A DNA stretch of 64,000 nt from Zoroaster sp. YZ-2022 (Eukaryota > Echinodermata > Asteroidea > Forcipulatida > Zoroasteridae), in the NCBI GenBank assembly GCA_029582265.1, contig CM055822.1, forward strand, positions 37,512,590-37,576,589, read 5' to 3'. The notes beneath the pieces were generated by a model that worked only from the letters and a program-made list of their open reading frames with translations, was not told the origin of the DNA and did not search any database. A program made the translations under genes and the position numbers. Position 1 is the stretch's first letter, and every line of letters begins with the position of its first letter. Below, in pieces: positions 61,964-64,000 of this stretch.

Positions 61964-63102
61964 ACATGTACTATGTACATATAAATATGTATCCATGTAC
62001 ATGTATACTGCCTTGGGCCATGACTTCTGTGAGAAAAATTACATGTGGTCTCCGCGCAAGACTATTTTTGTTTAATACAAAATACAAAATTTGGAGGTGT
62101 GTTACGCATACATGCACATTGTACAGTGTACTTTGTACAAAAACAGTTAAACACCTTGAGTATTTGTCTCTCATGTACACTTAACTTTTATACATGTACA
62201 TTACACTATAGTTTGCATACATATACAAGATCCATCAAAACAGCAATGAATGGGAAAAAACAAAAACTATTGTGGAAGTTCGTAAATTTCGTCCTGACAA
62301 ATACATGGTACATGTATGCAGAACATGCCCAAAGTTACATGTAGTTGTGTCCTGCAGTTTGCACAAAGCTGTGTTACACAATGTGTACACGTAGTATGAC
62401 CACTGAAGAGTTCTAGTGTACATGTACATGTACATGTACTGTACATGTAATGTACACGTATGTACTGTACATGTAATGTACACGTATGTACTGTACATGT
62501 AATGTACATGTACATGATTTGTATCTAGAGTGGAATTCCCCAGGTTCCCCTTTACACAGTCCAGGAATGCACTATGACATTTTAACAACTCTGTCCATCT
62601 GGTGTCCAAGCACACTGTACAATGTGTGATTACCACATGCAGGGATGGCCATGTTTGTATACAGTATACAGTGTAAGGAACCCATCATTACAGGAACCCA
62701 GAAACCCTAGGATTTGGCATTCAGTTACATGTACATTACATAACGTGTACATACTGTACAATGTAGTATGTACATGTACATGTAAGTCAAGTGTTCAAAT
62801 TTTTCTTTGCAGTTAAGTGCTTCTCCGACCAATAATGTACTGAATTTGTTGAAACTCCTTCATGCCGCACACATACACATGTACAGTACAGTCCAGAAGT
62901 ACACATGTAAATAGCTAAATAAATACAAGAAAATAACTAGATATAAGTTTTTGTCACAACAAAAACAAGGTGTTCGGTTGAAGTTAAAATGGTTACGTCA
63001 TCAATTCGAAGTGTTGGAGAAGTCAAATGTTAACGTCTGTTGAAGTTCTCGCGAGAAGTTTATTTGAATACAATACAATACTGAATTTAGAAATTATTTT
63101 AA
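61964..63102. repeat. TACATG-rich region with 29-bp tandem unit
   Basis: At 62415-62515, ACTGTACATGTAATGTACAC recurs about three times with GTATGT spacers. The region otherwise has scattered GTACATGTAC words. Frames here are repeat translations. Confidence 0.7.
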
Positions 63103-63415
63103 TATTAAACTTTGACTTCCGGTTTGGACAGGAAGTAAGGTCAAATTGGGGTATAAATATTTTTTGACAATTAACGATCTGTATAATGGTACAACATTTT
63201 TTGAAAATATTAAATTTTGACTTCCGGTTTGGACAGGAAGTAAGGTCAAATTGGGGTCACCTTTGTGTAAATATTTTTCGACAATTAACAATCTGTATAA
63301 TGGTACAAAAATTGTGAATTTACCTCTTGTGGTTGTTGAGATATGATTTTTTTTAAATATTAAACTTTGACTTCCGGTTTGGACAGGAAGTAAGGTCAAA
63401 TCGGGGTCACTCACA
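63103..63415. repeat. Tandem repeat with CTTCCGGTTTGGACAGGAAG core, 3 units
   Basis: The 20-base core, itself a loose palindrome, recurs at about 63116, 63222 and 63370, followed each time by TAAGGTCAAAT[TC]GGGGT. The spacers (106 and ~148 bases) share AATCTGTATAATGGTACAA. Confidence 0.88.
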
Positions 63416-63625
63416 ACTCGAGTTTCATCTACTTGTTAAGTTTCAAGTTCATGTGAAGTTTGCAAGTATGTTTTTGTTTGCGAACAAGATGGGGGAGAAG
63501 AAGTAGAAATAAAAAAATAAAAATAAATAAAATAAAAACGAACAAAAACAATAGGTGTTTCGGGTACATACCCGAACACCTAACAAACAGAAATAAACTT
63601 TAAAATACACAGATGCACAATTTAA

Positions 63626-63869
63626 CCAGTTCGCGTCGGAGGCCGTGTATACACGCAATTTTTTTTTGCACCGCAGATCGGAGAGCGTCTAAACACGCCG
63701 TAGGAAACTCCGGAATATTTGTATGCATGCTCGGTTGAGCCACGCATGTACAGTGACATGCTCGGAAGACGTGGCCACGCGCTGTGGAAGCTTCCATTAA
63801 CGTGTGTGTGGAAAAAATAAACCCGCCACAGGGGCCCAGAAAAACTTTTTTATTCCCGACGCGAACTGG
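63626..63869. mobile_element. TTAA MITE, CCAGTTCGCGTCGG family
   Basis: TTAA 63622-63625 and 63870-63873. Ends CCAGTTCGCGTCGGAGG and CCCGACGCGAACTGG, 244 bases. The best preserved copy of the family. Confidence 0.9.
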
Positions 63870-64000
63870 TTAAACAACAAGCTTGAGGATTACCAAAAGG
63901 AAACTCATGTACTGTACATGTACATGTATGGCTGTCAAATTATCACTGCCTGTAAAGACCGAAGAAGACAGATTGTACGGACCAGATTCAGATTGTTTGA

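Noticed and set aside
62235..62636. ORFs made of TCTLHVQYM-type repeats
   Set aside because: They are translations of TACATG/GTACAC repeats.

Overview
The window is eukaryotic, AT-rich and dominated by transposable elements. It looks like the genome of a marine invertebrate deuterostome (echinoderm- or amphioxus-like). The basis is small phase-consistent exons separated by long introns, very many TACATG/CATGTA words, tRNA-derived SINEs, many MITEs, and a nuclease-bearing transposon of a type I associate with such animals. The species cannot be fixed from the sequence alone.

Two genes of the host can be supported. (1) On the + strand, ten consecutive exons (633-22572) of BBS4, the TPR subunit of the BBSome (ciliary membrane cargo coat). 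All junctions are GT-AG, the phases are consistent, and about 374 codons are open. The last exon seen is followed by a 500-N gap (22590-23089), and I could not find the C-terminal third downstream. (2) On the - strand, three in-phase exons (41930-38681) of a four-helix MARVEL-domain protein of the MAL/plasmolipin/CMTM type. They include the stop codon, but the first exon was not found. The two genes converge.

The rest is introns and intergenic DNA built by layers of mobile elements. There are several TTAA-flanked, piggyBac- or Kolobok-like MITE families: CCCTCCTA..., CCCTAAC..., CCAGTTCGCG..., AGGGAC... and GATGTTATG.... Many of the first two carry tandem repeats inside. A hAT family is present in three copies, each with a perfect 8-bp target duplication, at 15527, 19381 and 54823. 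A 3.7-kb DNA transposon with ~320-bp terminal inverted repeats (48062-51740) carries a decayed gene with a PIN/FEN-like nuclease. Two tRNA-derived SINE families, a degenerate gypsy-type pol (23090-24950), a DIRS/Ngaro-like reverse transcriptase fragment (55197-55700) and a probable solo LTR (52652-53068) are also present. Tandem arrays have units of 15, 33, 44, 52, 82, 101, 114 and 159 bp.

Layout: 1-22.6 kb is BBS4 exons with MITE- and satellite-filled introns. 22.6-25 kb is the gap and gypsy remnant. 25-38 kb is MITEs, arrays and AT-rich DNA. 38.7-41.9 kb is the MARVEL gene. 42-48 kb is repeats. 48-51.7 kb is the TIR transposon. 51.8-53.5 kb is an LTR in a SINE. 53.7-60.8 kb is a nested palindromic-satellite block. 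60.8-64 kb is SINEs, TACATG-rich DNA and MITEs. I found no convincing undescribed cellular system. The most distinctive items are the MITEs that enclose satellites, the three-layer dated nest in BBS4 intron 6, and the nuclease-bearing TIR transposon.
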